DNA of 64,000 nucleotides from Pseudomonas simiae (GTDB lineage Bacteria; Pseudomonadota; Gammaproteobacteria; Pseudomonadales; Pseudomonadaceae). Of the stretch, positions 7,130 through 15,884 are shown piece after piece. The first letter of the stretch is position 1. Every line of letters starts with the position of its first letter. The notes beneath the pieces are model-generated. The model was not told the DNA's origin, did no database searches, and saw only the letters and a list, made by a program, of their open reading frames with translations. The stretch is taken from NCBI RefSeq assembly GCF_900111895.1, contig NZ_FOKB01000006.1, positions 62,001-126,000 on the forward strand, given 5' to 3'. The translations under genes were made by a program, and so were the position numbers.

Positions 7130-9328
7130 TTAGCTTGCGTCTCCCACAGCAAGGCCAAGGCTCAACCCGTTTTGAGTGATTTTACCAATACGTCGACGAG
7201 CTGAATCCAAAGCATCACGTACTCTCCTTCTAATTATATGCTCATCTAAGCCAGCAGAGCTCGCTCTGACAGAATCGGCTATTTGCACTAGCTCGGGTGA
7301 TATATAACTGACAAGCGCCGGATCTAAGGCTATTGGAAGGCCTGCATTCGAGTCTTTAGATACGCGATTTCTGGTAGGACCGAAAGACAGATAATTTGAT
7401 AAGAAATCTGCACTCATCACCGGAGAAGGCTGAGGCCTTCCTCCGTAATTTGAGTTGACCTTACTACTGATGCTGAATGCCATTTGATCCAAGGTTAGCC
7501 ACCAACTGGTGTAGCCAAACGCAATATCGCTTTTCTGGCGTCTCCTGGAGATCACGCCAACAAAGTTTTCGGTGTCATGCTCCGCAAGTCGCAGAGCTAA
7601 CATGTTGTCAGAGTTTGAATTAGTACGCCGTCCCTCATGAATTCTTATCCATTCTTCCTTGACGGCGATTCGATACGCTGCGTCCACGCTTTCAACTTCT
7701 TCAGATATATCATCCATTGCAATCTGGAAGAATTCATTTATATAGTCAGCCACGTCATCTTCAGGGCGCGCCGTCCCTCTAAATTTTGAAACCCAAGAGT
7801 TGAATGCTGACGGCGCCGCGCCACTAGCAATATAGAATGAAAAAAGATATGGGTAGGAGCCGTTCCAATTGTTTGTGCCAATGTTAAGAGAGCAAGCGAT
7901 GCTACGATTCATGTGGCGCTCTACTTCTTCAATGACCCCAGAAGTAACTTTTAATTTTAAGCCGGCAGAATGAGCCGCCTTTATCAATTTTTTGAATTGC
8001 CAATCTTCCTCATCCAACAACTCTTCGGCGAATAATGGAAGTATTGCAGAGGTGTCTAGCCAAATCTCACCCTCGCTAAATATTTTTTTCACAGCAGCTT
8101 GCACATCTGGAGTTTCACGGAGAAACGCCAGCATGGTATAGGAGTCCGCGAGCCCTTTAATGTGATGGTTAATGGAGTCTGATGGGCTTGACAAGACCCT
8201 CTCAACGGCAGCAGCGAGCAAATTTAGCAGCGCTTCAGTTCTCAGGGTTTTATCGTAATCGTTGAGCACAATTTTAGTGAATTCGACGAGTCCTTCGAAA
8301 CCAATTTTATCCATCTGTCCGTTATTAATGGCGTGGACAAAAGATTCCCCCCGATTTAATAGAAACTTTTCTATACTTAACATGCATATATCGCAAAGTG
8401 CTAACTCGACGTCTTCAGATGAGATCACGGATGCCGGGATAATTGCGCGCAATATTTTTTTAATTTCTTCTTTAAGCTTTCGATCCTGAATAGCGTTTTC
8501 TGCTAGCTTTTCACGTAGTCGCTCATATTCCTCGTATTTCAAACAAAAAGAATCTGCCCCATTTATAGTGTGATGATTTATTACTTTTTTAGTCAGTCTA
8601 TTTAGAGACTTATTGGTTTCATCAATGACTGTTTTTTGCTCCTGGTTGGCAAGTGTTTCAATGATGGATTTGTGAATCTCTTCTCTTGGCATGAGCTCGT
8701 TTGATGATGTATTACGCAAAGCCATTTTAACCAAACCATCAAATGCCAGCTTAGTCAGCCCCTTTTCTCTACTGTCATCCTCCCATTGCATTTCAAGAAA
8801 AACCAGTGCCGCACGACTTTCGTTGGGGTTTAGCTTTTGTGGCTTTCTCTCAAGAACCTGGTCCTTCTCAAGTATTGGATCAGCTATATCTCTTGCGAAA
8901 GACGCAGCCACCGTCTCTCTGTGATCGTCTCCTTCGTAACGATCTAGAAAATAGTTTTTATCGAAAATATCTAGTCTTAATTTATAATCTTTTCTAAGTA
9001 TTTTTTTTACTTCGTCTCCCTTGGCGCCTATCTCCTGATTTGTTACATAAATAAGATCAGTAACGTGCGGAAAATTTTTTTTGATCTTTTTTGCTGTACC
9101 TTTAATCTTTTGGTCCCAAGCCATTGCAACTGAATACTGAAGCATTACTGTGGTTTCTCCCTCGGGAGAAAAAAGTTCCGCGTCCCTTCCTTCGTCGCCT
9201 GAGGGGTGAGCCATTGTCCTTATTGCTGGATACTCGGAGCTTAAAAATGCTGAGGCAAATTGCTCAAATCTCGCCCAGTCCGAAGATTTGGTTTCTTTTA
9301 AAGCGAAGTTGAGTCGATTACGGTGCAT
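7130..9328 (-). CDS. Restriction-endonuclease-like plus PIN-like two-nuclease protein
   Basis: The 732-residue protein has two nuclease-like parts. Residues about 15-130 carry FEQFASAFLSSEY, then GDEGRDAEL and VMLQYS, the arrangement of Mrr-type PD-(D/E)xK domains, although the usual Q-x-K is here Q-Y-S. Residues about 410-620 carry EIWLDTSAILPLF, GVIEEVERH, SDNMLALRLAEHD and WWLTLD, which supply the four acidic positions of a PIN domain. A helical region of about 250 residues lies between. AAGGAG precedes a run of TTG-ATG-ATG, and the second ATG has the best spacing. It is AT-rich compared with the satellite backbone. A single-protein or two-gene defence function with the RES gene is inference. 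Confidence 0.7.
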   Translation of the reverse strand: MHRNRLNFALKETKSSDWARFEQFASAFLSSEYPAIRTMAHPSGDEGRDAELFSPEGETTVMLQYSVAMAWDQKIKGTAKKIKKNFPHVTDLIYVTNQEIGAKGDEVKKILRKDYKLRLDIFDKNYFLDRYEGDDHRETVAASFARDIADPILEKDQVLERKPQKLNPNESRAALVFLEMQWEDDSREKGLTKLAFDGLVKMALRNTSSNELMPREEIHKSIIETLANQEQKTVIDETNKSLNRLTKKVINHHTINGADSFCLKYEEYERLREKLAENAIQDRKLKEEIKKILRAIIPASVISSEDVELALCDICMLSIEKFLLNRGESFVHAINNGQMDKIGFEGLVEFTKIVLNDYDKTLRTEALLNLLAAAVERVLSSPSDSINHHIKGLADSYTMLAFLRETPDVQAAVKKIFSEGEIWLDTSAILPLFAEELLDEEDWQFKKLIKAAHSAGLKLKVTSGVIEEVERHMNRSIACSLNIGTNNWNGSYPYLFSFYIASGAAPSAFNSWVSKFRGTARPEDDVADYINEFFQIAMDDISEEVESVDAAYRIAVKEEWIRIHEGRRTNSNSDNMLALRLAEHDTENFVGVISRRRQKSDIAFGYTSWWLTLDQMAFSISSKVNSNYGGRPQPSPVMSADFLSNYLSFGPTRNRVSKDSNAGLPIALDPALVSYISPELVQIADSVRASSAGLDEHIIRRRVRDALDSARRRIGKITQNGLSLGLAVGDAS

Positions 9329-9609
9329 CATCAAGCTCCTTTTTGTGAGGCAGATTTATATTTATCGGGAATGATGCCTAAAGTTAGTCGAAAAAGCTAA
9401 GCAGGTTAGTCCCAAGACCCACCCGATCGAGAAGCGCAAGGGCGGTCTAAATCGACACGTACTTTCGTAGTCCGCAAGCCGGTAGCGGTCGCTTGCCAAC
9501 GTTCGCCTCTGGCCGAAAGCGGTCATAAGCCCGCAGCCGCTACAGATCCGAAGTCAGAAAAATCGGAAGCCTTGTTTTTAGTGGGAGGATCTAGCGAAGC
9601 GGAAGCAGC

Positions 9610-9837
9610 TTAAGCTTCCGCCTCTTTATCAGTCGCCCTTCTTTTGAGTTGAAGGTCAATGAAGGCAAGCTCTGCCTTGATTGCACCAATCGTGAGCGTC
9701 TCAACTCTAGTGTCAGTGTTTGCCCTTGCGTTGAGCTTTTTCACGCCCGCCATGCCGGCAATTATTCCGTTCAAATGCAGCTTTCGGGTCTTTAGGTAAT
9801 CCGGCATCTGAGCGCTGTTCTGTGGTGGTTCATTCAT
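9610..9837 (-). CDS. Small hypothetical satellite protein
   Basis: The 75-residue protein is not recognised. It is basic and helical in its second half (GAIKAELAFIDLQLKRR). It is the last gene of the backbone block, 63 bases after the coiled-coil gene, and marks the border between conserved backbone and cargo. Codon use is like the primase operon, supporting a real gene. Confidence 0.55.
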   Translation of the reverse strand: MNEPPQNSAQMPDYLKTRKLHLNGIIAGMAGVKKLNARANTDTRVETLTIGAIKAELAFIDLQLKRRATDKEAEA

Positions 9838-9900
9838 GTTTAGACCGATGGTTGGCCCGAAGCAGCCGACCCTCGCCGGTTGCTTCGGGGAAGGTTTGAG

Positions 9901-10743
9901 TTAGGCCGCCAACAGGTCAAGCAGGCTGTGTTGGTGTGAGCGAGCCGCGAGTTCTCGCCAGGTCCAGCTTCCAAAGTGCTCGCCCAGTTCAGGGATATCC
10001 AGCTTCATCAGTGCAACCGGGTCACGACTAATCAGGTTGCGTGCGGCCCACAGCTTGCCGCCGGTCTCCAGCAGTGTTTTGGCGGCCTCATTCCACTGTT
10101 CTTCCAGCACAGTGTTCGCCAGGTGAGCCGCTTTATTCTCGATCTCGGTGCGTTCCTTTTGTGCCTCTGTGATATGCAGATCAATCGTCACCAGCTCCTG
10201 CTCCAGTGCGGTGATGAGCAGTTGTTGGCGGCGGTGATGCTCAGCCGCAGCCGTGAGGTTTTTTGCTGCCTTTTGAGCTTCTGCGTTAGCCGCTTTTTCG
10301 CCCTCTACATCGCCCCAGGCGACAGCCTGTGCATAAGCGGTGCCCGCGTCCGTTTCAGCTTGTCGAGCTTTTGCCATGTCTTCCTGATCGCTCTGGCGGA
10401 CCTGCTGCAACCGGGTCTCGATGCTGCTGCGCTTTTCGTTGAGTTCCATCTCGTCGGCTTTCCAGTTCGCCATATCGCTGAGATATCCCGCAGCCAAGCT
10501 CTCACGGTTTGCCAATCTCTCAAGGCGATGAATTTTTTGATTCAGGTTGCTGATCTCCAGATTTCGCGAGTCGATGCGTCTTTTGTGATCGTTGATTTCA
10601 TCCTGCACGGCTCGTTGACGGCCCTGCTGGATAACCTCCGGGCTTTCCAGCGCCTCTTCGAAGGGAGCCAGGTCACCCTTAATGCTCTCCACTTCGAGGG
10701 TCATTTGGTCGCGGCGGTCTTTCAATTCTTGGATAGTGTTCAT
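9901..10743 (-). CDS. Coiled-coil protein of the satellite backbone
   Basis: The 280-residue protein is almost entirely predicted coiled coil from residue 1 to about 215, rich in Glu, Lys, Arg, Gln and Ala, with a short folded C-terminus (LGEHFGSWTWRELAARSHQH). No enzymatic motif is visible. It lies 98 bases downstream of the primase gene on the same strand. Similar long helical proteins occur after the primase in Pseudomonas P4-like elements, but their role is unknown; scaffold, replication accessory or capsid-size interference are possible guesses. Confidence 0.7.
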   Translation of the reverse strand: MNTIQELKDRRDQMTLEVESIKGDLAPFEEALESPEVIQQGRQRAVQDEINDHKRRIDSRNLEISNLNQKIHRLERLANRESLAAGYLSDMANWKADEMELNEKRSSIETRLQQVRQSDQEDMAKARQAETDAGTAYAQAVAWGDVEGEKAANAEAQKAAKNLTAAAEHHRRQQLLITALEQELVTIDLHITEAQKERTEIENKAAHLANTVLEEQWNEAAKTLLETGGKLWAARNLISRDPVALMKLDIPELGEHFGSWTWRELAARSHQHSLLDLLAA

Positions 10744-10841
10744 CTGTATTGTCTCTGGGTACTGCGGTTAATAGGGATGGTTGTCGAATGGCTGGCAAGG
10801 CCGGTAATGAGCCGGCGCTATCTCGATCAGCAGGCTCGCCG

Positions 10842-13730
10842 TCAGGCGGCCTTGGCCTCGCCTTCGTCCGTTCCTGGAACGGTCTTCACCACGTAGCAGC
10901 GCTGGGGCCCTAACCCGGGCAGACGGATCAAGCTGTAGGCCTTGCCGTCACTACCCGGCTCAAGCACGCCGCGTTGCAGCAACTCCTTGTTCACCGCACT
11001 GATGTTCATGCCCTTGAAGATTTCGGCCCTCCAGGCTTCCGGCAGCACGTAGTAGGTGTTGGTGGTGTGCAGTGCGTCGCCCATGCCGTGTTCCATCGTC
11101 TTGCGAAAGCCCAACCGATCAATCGTGCGTGGGCCGTGCTCATCGATCTTGGCGGCGGCAGATTCCCAGCGGGTAAAGCGGCTTTCTCCAAAGCGCTCGA
11201 TGACCTGTCTCAGCCGCGCCAAAATCGCATCACCCTCGAAATTTCCGGCGCCACCACGCTCGGCTAGCCACGCATGCAGACACACCCTTGCGGCGGTCGT
11301 GGCTGTTCCATCGGGCCAACCGGTGACGCCGAAAGCGGTGGCCAACTCGCCGGCCGCTGCGGCGAGGCCGAAGCGAAGGGCGGCACGTTGCGCCTGACCA
11401 CTGGCCGACGCGGGCAGGTTTTGGGTGATGAACTGTTCCACCGTTCGGCGAACGATCACCGACCACCTGAGCATTTCTCCAGGTGCGCACAGTGCGTCCA
11501 GGAAGGCGGTGAGGGGTGTACCGTAGTACTTGGCTACGCGAGCCTTGAGCGCATCGGAGAGGGCAGCAGCATCCTCAAAACCATTCAGCACATCGAACAT
11601 GCCGAGGCCTTTGCTCGCATCCGCAGGCACCGCAAGCATGCGCACCTCCATACCGGCTTTCAGCTCCTTGTTTGCATCCGCCATGTGCTGCGCCAATGTC
11701 TTCTCGCCGGTCGAGAGAAACAGCAAGCGCCACTCCTGCACCTGTCGGCCTGCTTGTCCTCGATCATTCGCCCGGGCCTTGCCGGTGCCGTTGCCGAGCA
11801 TGTACACCGTTTCCCCAATGATGCGTGCGTCACACATGCCGATTTCATCCAGCACCAGGAGGCCGTCTGAGTGTGCGGCGGCGATGGACTCCAGCGCGTT
11901 GTCTGTCGAGCGCCATGAACGCACCAGGCGAGGCCCGCCATAAACCGATGCAGCGACTTGCAGGTGAGTGGTCTTGCCGCCGGAGCTGTCGCCGTAGAGG
12001 TGGAAGCCGCCCGACTCATGTCCGAGCATGTTCAACAGTGGGCCTGCAAAGGCCACAGAGACGACAAACGCTAAGCGGTGGTTGCCAACGCACAGCGCGC
12101 CGATTTGTTGCTGCCATTGCTCCAGAGAGCCGGCCTCGCTGATCGGTGGCAGTTGGGCACCGGCTTCATAAAAATGCAGGTGCTCGGAGTGTGAGCCGAT
12201 CTGTTGTTCGGGTAGAAGGAATGCGTTGTCGTGCCAACCCAGGCGCGTTACCAAACGTGCGCGCTGGGCGCTGTCGAAGCCACCGAGGTAACTCTGCAGA
12301 TCATTGCGTGCGTTACGTCCAGACCGGCTTCCCGCGAGGCGCAGGCCCATGTCGACCAGCGGCCCGAGTACATCCTTGCCGAAGTCGCCGGTCATGGTTC
12401 GTGCCGGAATGTTCCAGCGTTTTTTTGCGCCGTCCGGGTCGTCGAACTCGACCAATAACCCCCAGTTATGGCCCTTGTCGTCGCGAGTACGGGCGATGAT
12501 TTCGAGAGGCGAACACACAGGACGCGCCTCGCCATCATCGCCGGAATAAAACACCCCTTCAGACGTCAGGCGAAAGCCGCCCGGCAATAGGTCATTTTTC
12601 GATTTCGCAGGGCGTTTGGCGGGCGCCTTGGCCTTCTGTTCTTGAGGTTCAGTTGACTCAGCGGCACTGCCGAAAAACTCACCGCTGCGCACCAGCTCGG
12701 CGACGTGGGCAGCGGTCCAGCCTTTGGCTAACGCATCCGCTGCATCGTCGCCGTCTGCCCATTTTCCACCCTTGATGAGCGTGGGCTCTCCGCCTTTGCT
12801 GCTGGGCTTGAGCTTGAACACGTCGAGCGAAACTCGTTGTACCGAAGCGACGCCCAGCTCAATCAACTTGAGCTCGATGGCGTCCATGCAGGTCTTGCCG
12901 CTAGCATCGTTATCCGGCCATAGCACCACCGTGCGCCCTTTGAGTGGCGTCAGGTCGGCCTTGTGCCAAGAGTTGGAGCCGTTCGGCCAGCACGTGGCTA
13001 GATGGTCGGGCATCAGTTCAGCGGCGGCATCAGCAGCCTTCTCGCCTTCACATAGCACCACAGGCGCATCGGCCCGCTGTGCCAGCTCATCCAGGCGCAG
13101 CAGTGGCCGAGGCTCCAACAATCCTTGCCAGCGCCATTGCGTGGTTTGCCCATCGGAGCGCTTGCACCAGGTCAACGGTGCGAAAACCTTTCGCGGCTTG
13201 CCGTCTTCATCGGGACTCAGGTCGAAGCGATACAGCGTCATGACCGGCTGGCCCTGAGCATCGCGATAGATCCATACTTTGGACGGAACACCGTGTTGTC
13301 GGTGTTTGGTTGGACACTTGTTCATGGCCTCGGCCGGGATCGGTTGAATCGCGATCCACTCCGGCGTTGCGCTTTTGGCCGGTGCGCTTTTGGTGGACGC
13401 GGAACCAGCGGAGACGTTGAGCAGATCCGCTAGTTTTTTGCAGGCTTCAACGTCCGTGCCGCCGTCGATGTAGCGCACCAAATCGATCAGGTCTCCGCCC
13501 TTATCGCCGGTGGCAAAATCCGCCCAGGTGCCTTTGCTCAAATTGACCTTGAGTGACCCTGCGCGCTTGTCGGTACGCGTGGGATTCGGTGCTGTGTATT
13601 CCTTGCCGCCGTCGACACGTTTGCCGTTTGGCAGCCAGTGAGTAAGGACGCGATCGATGTTCTTCAGGGCGGCATTTTTTACGTCGGCAAAGCTCGGACG
13701 TTTTGAGATGTTGCCGGTGCGCTGAGTCAT
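10842..13730 (-). CDS. TOPRIM/DUF927 primase-helicase (P4 alpha-like)
   Basis: This 962-residue replication protein has an N-terminal DNA-binding/primase-like part, a TOPRIM domain around 210-290 (VVLCEGEKAADAAAEL; WPDNDASGKT) and a DUF927 helicase module from about 385 to 800. The module has Walker A GDSSGGKTT near residue 578, Walker B LLVLDEIGM near 628 and a sensor-like LLFLSTGEKT. It would prime and unwind DNA for autonomous replication of the excised element, as the P4 alpha protein does. The 13727-13999 gene overlaps its start by four bases. Length and motifs are intact, so replication may still be functional. Confidence 0.9.
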   Translation of the reverse strand: MTQRTGNISKRPSFADVKNAALKNIDRVLTHWLPNGKRVDGGKEYTAPNPTRTDKRAGSLKVNLSKGTWADFATGDKGGDLIDLVRYIDGGTDVEACKKLADLLNVSAGSASTKSAPAKSATPEWIAIQPIPAEAMNKCPTKHRQHGVPSKVWIYRDAQGQPVMTLYRFDLSPDEDGKPRKVFAPLTWCKRSDGQTTQWRWQGLLEPRPLLRLDELAQRADAPVVLCEGEKAADAAAELMPDHLATCWPNGSNSWHKADLTPLKGRTVVLWPDNDASGKTCMDAIELKLIELGVASVQRVSLDVFKLKPSSKGGEPTLIKGGKWADGDDAADALAKGWTAAHVAELVRSGEFFGSAAESTEPQEQKAKAPAKRPAKSKNDLLPGGFRLTSEGVFYSGDDGEARPVCSPLEIIARTRDDKGHNWGLLVEFDDPDGAKKRWNIPARTMTGDFGKDVLGPLVDMGLRLAGSRSGRNARNDLQSYLGGFDSAQRARLVTRLGWHDNAFLLPEQQIGSHSEHLHFYEAGAQLPPISEAGSLEQWQQQIGALCVGNHRLAFVVSVAFAGPLLNMLGHESGGFHLYGDSSGGKTTHLQVAASVYGGPRLVRSWRSTDNALESIAAAHSDGLLVLDEIGMCDARIIGETVYMLGNGTGKARANDRGQAGRQVQEWRLLFLSTGEKTLAQHMADANKELKAGMEVRMLAVPADASKGLGMFDVLNGFEDAAALSDALKARVAKYYGTPLTAFLDALCAPGEMLRWSVIVRRTVEQFITQNLPASASGQAQRAALRFGLAAAAGELATAFGVTGWPDGTATTAARVCLHAWLAERGGAGNFEGDAILARLRQVIERFGESRFTRWESAAAKIDEHGPRTIDRLGFRKTMEHGMGDALHTTNTYYVLPEAWRAEIFKGMNISAVNKELLQRGVLEPGSDGKAYSLIRLPGLGPQRCYVVKTVPGTDEGEAKAA

Positions 13731-13999
13731 GGTGCGATCCTCGACTCAAGCAACGCCTCGTTCACGTCATCGATCAGCGCTTTGGCCATCTCGCCGAGGT
13801 AGAACGCAGGCCAACTAAAACGCTCGCCCGCATCGCTGATGGCGGCGTCGAGGATCAGTTGATTGGCGTGGTGCAGAATTTGGGAGACGGCTTCAAGTGC
13901 GTCTTCCAGCGGGATACCGGAATTTACCCGAAACAGGTTTTGGCCGTTACCGTTGGCAGGGGAGAACTCGGAGCGTCCACGCGTGCTGGAGTGGGTCAC
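13727..13999 (-). CDS. DUF3077 family protein
   Basis: The 90-residue protein contains LFRVNSGIPLEDALEAVSQILHHAN followed by LILDAAIS, the pattern of DUF3077, a small family common in Pseudomonas genomes and elements. Function is unknown. Its start overlaps the upstream stop by four bases and its stop overlaps the primase start by four, so it is translationally coupled within the replication operon. Confidence 0.8.
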   Translation of the reverse strand: MTHSSTRGRSEFSPANGNGQNLFRVNSGIPLEDALEAVSQILHHANQLILDAAISDAGERFSWPAFYLGEMAKALIDDVNEALLESRIAP

Positions 14000-14280
14000 A
14001 GCGCACCGCCTTTCTGGCCCATCGGCACAGAGGACGCATCACCGTACATGGTGAGTGTTTTGATCAAGCCCAATGTGCCGCGCACGTCCCAAATAACAGA
14101 CGACAGCACGCGGTTGGAAAGCAGGGGTTTATCGCCGTCTAAGTGATCTTCCAACAGCATGAGAACGGAGTCGGCACGGTCGAGCGCACAGGTGATGGCG
14201 TCGATAGGCAGACCGGCTTCGGCGTCTTGGCTGACACAGAGTAGATCCTCGGGCAGTGCAAAGCCTTGGAGCATGCTCAT
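13996..14280 (-). CDS. Hypothetical 94-residue satellite protein
   Basis: No family is recognised. The protein is acidic and helical (DAITCALDRADSVLMLLEDHLDGD). The ATG at 14280 has GGAGG seven bases upstream, overlaps the previous stop by four bases, and its own stop overlaps the DUF3077 start. The tight coupling and a good ribosome site support it as real. Confidence 0.7.
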   Translation of the reverse strand: MSMLQGFALPEDLLCVSQDAEAGLPIDAITCALDRADSVLMLLEDHLDGDKPLLSNRVLSSVIWDVRGTLGLIKTLTMYGDASSVPMGQKGGAL

Positions 14281-14435
14281 TTGGCACCTCCTTCGGCTTC
14301 CAGGGCTCTCGCCTTGGACATATGGACGTTGTAACGGGAAAGGCGTGTGGCGAGGCTGGAGTTGGCGTGTAAAGCGGCGAGAGCCATTGCTCGATGAGCG
14401 GCAGCGCGAATTTTGGACGGATTGAGGGCGTGCAT
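14277..14435 (-). CDS. 52-residue basic protein at the end of the immunity-like leader
   Basis: The ATG at 14435 gives a 52-residue basic, alanine-rich peptide (MHALNPSKIRAAAHRAMALA). The same frame is open upstream to 14762 across the immunity-like region. This is the Ash-type open frame often annotated at this place in P4-like elements. I prefer the short form because the upstream part overlaps RNA hairpins and a terminator. Its stop overlaps the next start by four bases. Confidence 0.55.
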   Translation of the reverse strand: MHALNPSKIRAAAHRAMALAALHANSSLATRLSRYNVHMSKARALEAEGGAK

Positions 14436-14472
14436 TGGTGAAGCTCCTGTATGTGAGGAGCTGCCACTGATC

Positions 14473-14654
14473 GTCGCCAAACGAATTAGGGTGGCAGCTG
14501 TGCGCGGGTTGGCGAACCGGGCATACAGGACCCCGGCAGACCCGAAGGTCTCCCACGCACAGCCGCCATAAAGCAGGAATGCGGGCACAAAAAAAGCGCC
14601 TGCAATCGGTATGGGGGCGCCTGTGCGCCTGTATGTGCTCGGGTCGCCAAACCC
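14473..14654 (-). ncRNA. P4 CI-type immunity RNA locus (seqA-seqB-seqC-like)
   Basis: On the minus strand GTTTGGCGAC occurs twice, within GGGTTTGGCGACCC (14641-14654) and at 14473-14482. Between them GGTTCGCCAACCC (14506-14518) can pair with the first for about 12 base pairs with single bulges and with the second for about 8. P4 immunity uses exactly such a small RNA (seqB) that pairs with flanking seqA and seqC to cause premature termination of the replication operon. A UUCG hairpin (14538-14551, arms AGACC/GGTCT) and a terminator lie between seqA and seqB. The role is inferred from this architecture and its place upstream of the primase. Confidence 0.55.
14589..14620 (-). terminator. Intrinsic terminator in the operon leader
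   Basis: On the minus strand GCGCC pairs with GGCGC across a 15-base loop and is followed at once by seven T. It lies after the seqA-like repeat, where P4-type immunity requires termination. Confidence 0.6.
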
Positions 14655-14809
14655 GGTCGCTGAATTTGCAGCGACGGCCAGAGAGTAACGTCCGTTTTTT
14701 GAAAGTGCAACTGTGTGGATCGCTTGCGAATTTTTTCGATGCGGCATAAATTGATTAGGCATGTAGATTTACCTCAACGCCTCCGGTTGCCGCCGGGGGC
14801 GTTTTCGTT

Positions 14810-15115
14810 TCAGGCATGGACGTCCCAGCGCAGGGAGACAAATGGCAAGAGGTCGCCTTCGAGGCAGGCGCGTGCATCTTCGTAGGCTTCGATTTGTTGG
14901 CCCTCGTCGACGATGATTGCTTGCGGGGCTTGGCAGGGAACTGACAATGCGCACCAGATGCCATCTCTCCATCGCATCACCATCACGTCCCGGTTCAGGC
15001 GTTTTTGCTCTGTGCGGTAACGTTCAAAACGCTGCATACCGCGTGATGAGAATCCGACTGTTCTGAGTACAGAAAAGGGCTGCAAAATGGCGTTGTTAGC
15101 GGCTCGATTTTTCAT
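14810..15115 (-). CDS. Hypothetical 101-residue satellite protein
   Basis: No family is recognised. The N-terminal half is basic (RFERYRTEQKRLNRD) and the C-terminal half is acidic with strand-like segments. The ATG at 15115 overlaps the stop of the AlpA gene by four bases (ATGA), which fixes the start. A small DNA-binding or structural accessory role is possible but not shown. Confidence 0.6.
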   Translation of the reverse strand: MKNRAANNAILQPFSVLRTVGFSSRGMQRFERYRTEQKRLNRDVMVMRWRDGIWCALSVPCQAPQAIIVDEGQQIEAYEDARACLEGDLLPFVSLRWDVHA

Positions 15116-15465
15116 GCCGCCACCCTGTCGCGGGCCGCGATACGCGCCCGTGTCCAATTCAAAATTTCGGCTAATACCCACGCGACCGGAGCCCCGCGCG
15201 CATTGCTGTCGGTGAGCTTCACCGCTTGAGGAAAGCCGCTCTCTGGCTGGCTCATAAGTTTGTAAACCGTTGCGCGGCCGATACCTGTAAGGGCTATGAC
15301 TTGATTGATGCGTATCAGCGTGGCGGCCGGATCGAACTGTCCCATTTCTGTGTGAGGCGCGCTGATCGGCAAGCATGCGGATCCGCTAGGGGCCTTTTGG
15401 TGACTTTCTCGTGGAGTGGAGGGGGCGAGCCCCACAACTTTTGCAGATTGCTTTGGGGCGCTCAT
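15112..15465 (-). CDS. AlpA-family transcriptional regulator
   Basis: The 117-residue protein has an AlpA-type winged-helix core at about 48-105: LIRINQVIALTGIGRATVYKLM, then FPQAVKL and VAWVLAEILNW. AlpA/Vis proteins activate excision and late functions in P4-like elements. The core begins around residue 45, so an internal ATG at 15345 is an alternative start; the annotated ATG shares one base with the upstream stop and has AGGA nearby. It is the second gene of the inward-reading operon driven from the right iteron/LexA region. Confidence 0.85.
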   Translation of the reverse strand: MSAPKQSAKVVGLAPSTPRESHQKAPSGSACLPISAPHTEMGQFDPAATLIRINQVIALTGIGRATVYKLMSQPESGFPQAVKLTDSNARGAPVAWVLAEILNWTRARIAARDRVAA

Positions 15466-15713
15466 CAGGTCCTGTCTCCAGCGGTTTTTGCAGGTGAGCG
15501 CAGTTGGGTTTCAAGCCACGCGACCACGTCTTGGGAGCGATAACGAACCCGAGACCCGGTTTTGATATAGGGAAGTGAGTTGATGCGAGAACTTCGCCAG
15601 GCGGCAAGCGTTCGGCTGGACAGGCCTAGTGCATTAGCGACTTGGTCGGTAGTGAGCAAACAAGCAGGGGTGAGAGAGGTAGTGGAGTGGTCTGAAGTGT
15701 CGTGAGGCTGCAT
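15465..15713 (-). CDS. Excisionase-like helix-turn-helix protein
   Basis: The 82-residue protein has a MerR/excisionase-type helix-turn-helix: LLTTDQVANALGLSSRTLAAWR, then PYIKTGSRVRYRSQDVVAWLE. Such proteins bend DNA at attachment sites or act as repressors. GGAAA lies eight bases before the ATG. It is the first gene downstream of the right iteron module and the second LexA-like box. Confidence 0.85.
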   Translation of the reverse strand: MQPHDTSDHSTTSLTPACLLTTDQVANALGLSSRTLAAWRSSRINSLPYIKTGSRVRYRSQDVVAWLETQLRSPAKTAGDRT

Positions 15714-15884
15714 AGCGCGTTTCCTGTCGTAGTTCGTACAGGCCCCAGCTATGTAAACGATTTTCTATTTTTTAAAAGTTTTATTTTTATAGTTTTCGAC
15801 GCGGGGTTTATGGATAAGGCAATTTAAGTGAGCAAGATCGCAGCAAAGTTTCAGTTTTTTTCGGGGCTGTCCTACCTTGCCCTA

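Larger units (their letters stand above)
14436..14809 (-). other. Long leader of the replication operon
   Basis: No separate protein gene is convincing in these 374 bases. The interval holds the immunity-like repeats, an intrinsic terminator and hairpins described separately, and an in-frame Ash-like open frame. Transcription of the primase operon must pass through it. Confidence 0.55.

Noticed and set aside
9976..10896. 306-residue plus-strand open frame
   Set aside because: Antisense to the coiled-coil gene; repetitive composition mirrors the coiled coil.
14436..14762. Upstream extension of the 52-residue gene as an Ash-like protein
   Set aside because: The frame is open and reminiscent of Ash, but it overlaps the terminator and the pairing RNA elements, so I kept only the short gene and noted the alternative.
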